A DNA stretch of 6,059 nt from an uncultured Treponema sp. (GTDB taxonomy: Bacteria > Spirochaetota > Spirochaetia > Treponematales > Treponemataceae), in the NCBI GenBank assembly GCA_905236315.1, contig CAJOPO010000154.1, positions 1 to 6,059 of the forward strand. Reading direction: 5' to 3'. A program made the position numbers and the translations under genes. The notes under the pieces were generated by a model that did no database searches, was not told the DNA's origin, and was given only the letters and a program-made list of their open reading frames with translations. Shown here piece by piece: positions 5,018 through 6,059 of this stretch (its first letter is position 1; each line of letters begins with the position of its first letter).

Positions 5018-6059
5018 TGCAAAATAATACTCTGCTTATATATAATGCTCATCTTGTAGATAAAAACATAGATATTCAAAATGGAGCTTTGTTTGTAGAG
5101 CAGGGCAAAATTACAGGCTTTGTAGAAGAAGAAACTCTAAATGCCTTGCTAGAAGAAGGAGTGCCTTCTTTTAATGCACAGGGCTGTGTAGTGCTTCCTT
5201 CTTTTATAGATATGCATGCTCACTTTAGAGACCCAGGACTTACTCATAAAGAAGATATAGAAAGTGGTTGCAAGGCGGCTTCGCGCGGTGGCTTTACCAC
5301 TCTTGCTCTTATGCCAAATACAAATCCTGTAGTGTCTAGCCTTGATATTGCACGTATAAATAATAGCAAGGCTTGTATGTATGGCTACGCTCATGTAATG
5401 CAAGCCGTAAGCATAACAAAAGATTTTGATGGCAAATATATAAGCCATTTAGATTCTATTAATTCAAAAGATGTTCCTTTTATATCAGAAGATGGGCATG
5501 AAGTGCAAGATAGTTTTGTTATGCTAAAAGCTATGCAAAAGGCTGCAGAAAAAGGATTAACCGTAAGTTGTCATTGCGAAGAGCCTTTTTTAGCCGCTGG
5601 GGCAAAACCTTTTAGAGAGAAAGCACTTAAGTATATAGAAGAAAATAATTTATCTTCTGCAAAGGAAGAACTTTTGCGTGCTAATGATTTACTTGCTATG
5701 GCAGAAGACTTTGCAACCGAGCGTAATATTAATCTTGCAAAAAAGGCTTCTTGCCATTTACACATTTGCCATGTGAGTACAGCCCATAGCATAGAAGCCG
5801 TGCGTAAGGCAAAAAACGCAGGTCTTAATGTAACCTGCGAGGTAACTCCTCATCACTTAGGCATAAAAAATGGCAATGAGGAACCTAATATATTTCATAT
5901 TGTAAATCCGCCTCTTAGAAGTGAAGCAGACCGTGTTTCTCTTATACAAGCCTTAAAAGATGGCACTGCTGATGTAATTGCAACAGACCATGCGCCTCAT
6001 ACGGAGATGGACAAAAAGAATGCCTCACCTGGCTTTAGCGGATTAGAAACAGCGTTTCC
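5017..6059 (+). CDS. pyrC: Dihydroorotase, type I (3' end outside window)
   Basis: Cyclises N-carbamoyl-aspartate to dihydroorotate, the third step of the pathway, as a metal-dependent amidohydrolase. The 347 codons present run open to the window edge. Family length is about 420-430, so roughly the last 80 residues are missing here by position, not by mutation. Metal and catalytic motifs are intact: DMHAHFRDPG (65-74); ISEDGHEVQD with Asp159; CHCE with His186; ICHVSTAHS with His252; CEVTPHHL (274-281); NPPLRS (297-302); and catalytic Asp324 in ATDHAPHTE. Motif style is that of the type I Bacillus/Aquifex class, not the shorter E. coli type II. The ATG at 5017 overlaps the pyrI stop by one base, with AGGAGA (5005-5010) as SD, so it is translationally coupled. 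Confidence 0.97.
   Translation, partial: MQNNTLLIYNAHLVDKNIDIQNGALFVEQGKITGFVEEETLNALLEEGVPSFNAQGCVVLPSFIDMHAHFRDPGLTHKEDIESGCKAASRGGFTTLALMPNTNPVVSSLDIARINNSKACMYGYAHVMQAVSITKDFDGKYISHLDSINSKDVPFISEDGHEVQDSFVMLKAMQKAAEKGLTVSCHCEEPFLAAGAKPFREKALKYIEENNLSSAKEELLRANDLLAMAEDFATERNINLAKKASCHLHICHVSTAHSIEAVRKAKNAGLNVTCEVTPHHLGIKNGNEEPNIFHIVNPPLRSEADRVSLIQALKDGTADVIATDHAPHTEMDKKNASPGFSGLETAF

Noticed and set aside
4549..5792. Minus-strand ORFs opposite pyrI and pyrC
   Set aside because: They are antisense shadows of strongly conserved genes, with no SD or recognisable domains.

Overview
The window is AT-rich bacterial DNA with two divergent blocks either side of a regulatory gap of about 400 bases (3232-3630). 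The organism cannot be fixed from sequence alone. A separate PyrB/PyrI pair of the kind seen in clostridia, Bacteroidetes and some spirochaetes, together with small DUF3791-like debris, suggests a host-associated anaerobe such as a Treponema or a clostridium. That is a low-confidence inference.

Left block, minus strand (about 3270 down to 1). A type II restriction-modification pair is transcribed leftward: first a large beta-class DNA methyltransferase (3231-1141), then a PD-(D/E)XK endonuclease with an inserted zinc ribbon (1131-505). The two genes lie in the same reading frame. They are separated only by one TAG stop and three codons, and the stop overlaps the Shine-Dalgarno of the second gene. 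Downstream lie small accessory genes: a broken DUF3791-like remnant (489-314) and an intact ORF of 69 residues (321-112) that overlaps its end. A 12-bp stem-loop (52-79) follows as a possible terminator, then a compound hairpin at the window edge (2-34). The methyltransferase is markedly more AT-rich than the pyr genes in sampled lines, as expected for a horizontally moved R-M cassette.

Middle (3232-3630). This gap holds a promoter for the R-M genes whose predicted start point falls on or next to the ATG (possibly leaderless), with a palindrome in its spacer. Next is an array of five 22-bp tandem repeats plus a half copy (3295-3415). A good sigma70-type promoter for the pyr genes follows, then a leader of about 145 nt with four inverted repeats.

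Right block, plus strand (3631-6059). De novo pyrimidine biosynthesis genes pyrB, pyrI and pyrC are tightly packed (22-nt gap, then a 1-nt overlap). They encode the catalytic and regulatory chains of aspartate transcarbamoylase and a type I dihydroorotase, which is cut by the window end. PyrB makes carbamoyl-aspartate, PyrI is expected to make that step nucleotide-sensitive, and PyrC closes the ring to dihydroorotate.

The pyr genes are ordinary. The least explained parts are the 22-bp array between the divergent promoters, the one-stop separation of methyltransferase and endonuclease, the large uncharacterised N-terminal half of the methyltransferase, and the structured pyr leader.
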